Assembly (NCBI GenBank): GCA_014728035.1
Contig: WJMJ01000028.1
Coordinates: 1-39,409, forward strand
DNA: 39,409 nucleotides
Reading direction: 5' to 3'
Source of the DNA: Promethearchaeota archaeon
GTDB taxonomy: Archaea > Asgardarchaeota > Thorarchaeia > Thorarchaeales > Thorarchaeaceae
Of this stretch, positions 39,291 through 39,409 are shown piece after piece. The translations under genes and the position numbers were made by a program. The notes beneath the pieces were generated by a model. That model saw only the letters and a list, made by a program, of their open reading frames with translations, did no database searches and was not told where the DNA came from. Position 1 is the first letter of the stretch; each line of letters opens with the position of its first letter.

Positions 39291-39366
39291 TGGAGCTGAA
39301 GATGAGACTTGCACTCATTATCCCCACCTTACCAAGGTGGTGCATGTCTATATATGCTCCTTCAGC
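39291..39366 (-). tRNA. tRNA-Thr (GGT), CCA encoded
   Basis: Acceptor GCTGAAG/CTTCAGC with CCA. Anticodon arm CCACC-TTGGTAA-GGTGG (anticodon GGT). The T-loop is TGCAAGT (G55). The D-loop ATATAGAC lacks the GG pair that normally docks with the T-loop. One base separates it from tRNA-Thr(TGT). The remaining 43 bases to the window end show no complete gene. Confidence 0.88.
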
Positions 39367-39409
39367 AATGAAAGTCAGTCGCATCATCATCAAACCAATC
39401 TTCTGAGAG

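Noticed and set aside
38962..39393. Open reading frames across the tRNA array on both strands
   Set aside because: They are read through tRNA genes and give the familiar spurious peptides (for example GFEPARF-like or VGLEPT strings). The tRNA folds explain the sequence fully.
1..39409. CRISPR arrays, insertion sequences or integrase/attachment sites
   Set aside because: I saw no regularly spaced repeats, no transposase or integrase motifs, and no tRNA-fragment direct repeat. The Cas4-like nuclease has no cas neighbours.

Overview
The window looks like part of the genome of an archaeal DNA virus, most likely a tailed (Caudoviricetes-type) virus because a large terminase is present. The evidence for an archaeal setting is a family B DNA polymerase, a PriS/PriL-type primase, an XPD-like iron-sulfur helicase module, AT-rich TATA boxes about 26 nt ahead of leaderless or short-leader genes, and a tRNA-Asp with a bulge-helix-bulge intron in its T-loop. 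I see no ribosomal, rRNA or core metabolic genes. I recognise no capsid, portal or tail genes, so these are probably outside the window. The host cannot be named from this sequence.

Layout. 1-8458 (minus): nucleotide metabolism and DNA processing: a DNA methyltransferase (cut by the window edge), a Cas4/RecB-like nuclease, a class II ribonucleotide reductase with two inteins, ThyX and an SF2 helicase. 8592-16663 (plus): an actin-like protein, a winged-helix protein, a probable small terminase, a large terminase with an intein, a membrane protein, a ParA-like ATPase and an acidic protein. 16561-19694 (minus): a RecA-like (Sak4-type) ATPase and a probable ssDNA-binding protein. 19898-29110 (plus): a fused primase-helicase, DNA polymerase B with two inteins, and small zinc-binding proteins. 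29093-30597 (minus): dUTPase and two unknown genes. 30633-33196 (plus): a chain of tiny translationally coupled genes and a cytosine-C5 methyltransferase. 33329-36712 (minus): a DEDD-type exonuclease, a Ro60/TROVE-VWA protein, an unknown protein and two related structured RNAs. 36779-38388: small mixed-strand genes including a SLOG/DUF2493 protein. 38329-39366 (minus): seven tRNA genes with an HNH endonuclease embedded among them.

The virus appears to carry its own replisome (primase-helicase, PolB, SSB, recombinase, helicase) and its own dNTP supply (NrdJ, ThyX, dUTPase). It also has two methyltransferases and a tRNA set. Five inteins interrupt three key enzymes, each at a catalytic motif.

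The most interesting region is 34213-36742. A full-length Ro60 orthologue (TROVE plus VWA with an intact MIDAS) lies beside two minus-strand RNA genes. The two RNAs share a near-identical promoter, the same promoter-to-RNA spacing, the same two-stem end-paired architecture and a 15-nt identical motif. This is what a Ro60/Y-RNA particle would look like, and an exonuclease gene lies directly downstream. I propose a virus-encoded Ro60-Y RNA-exonuclease system.
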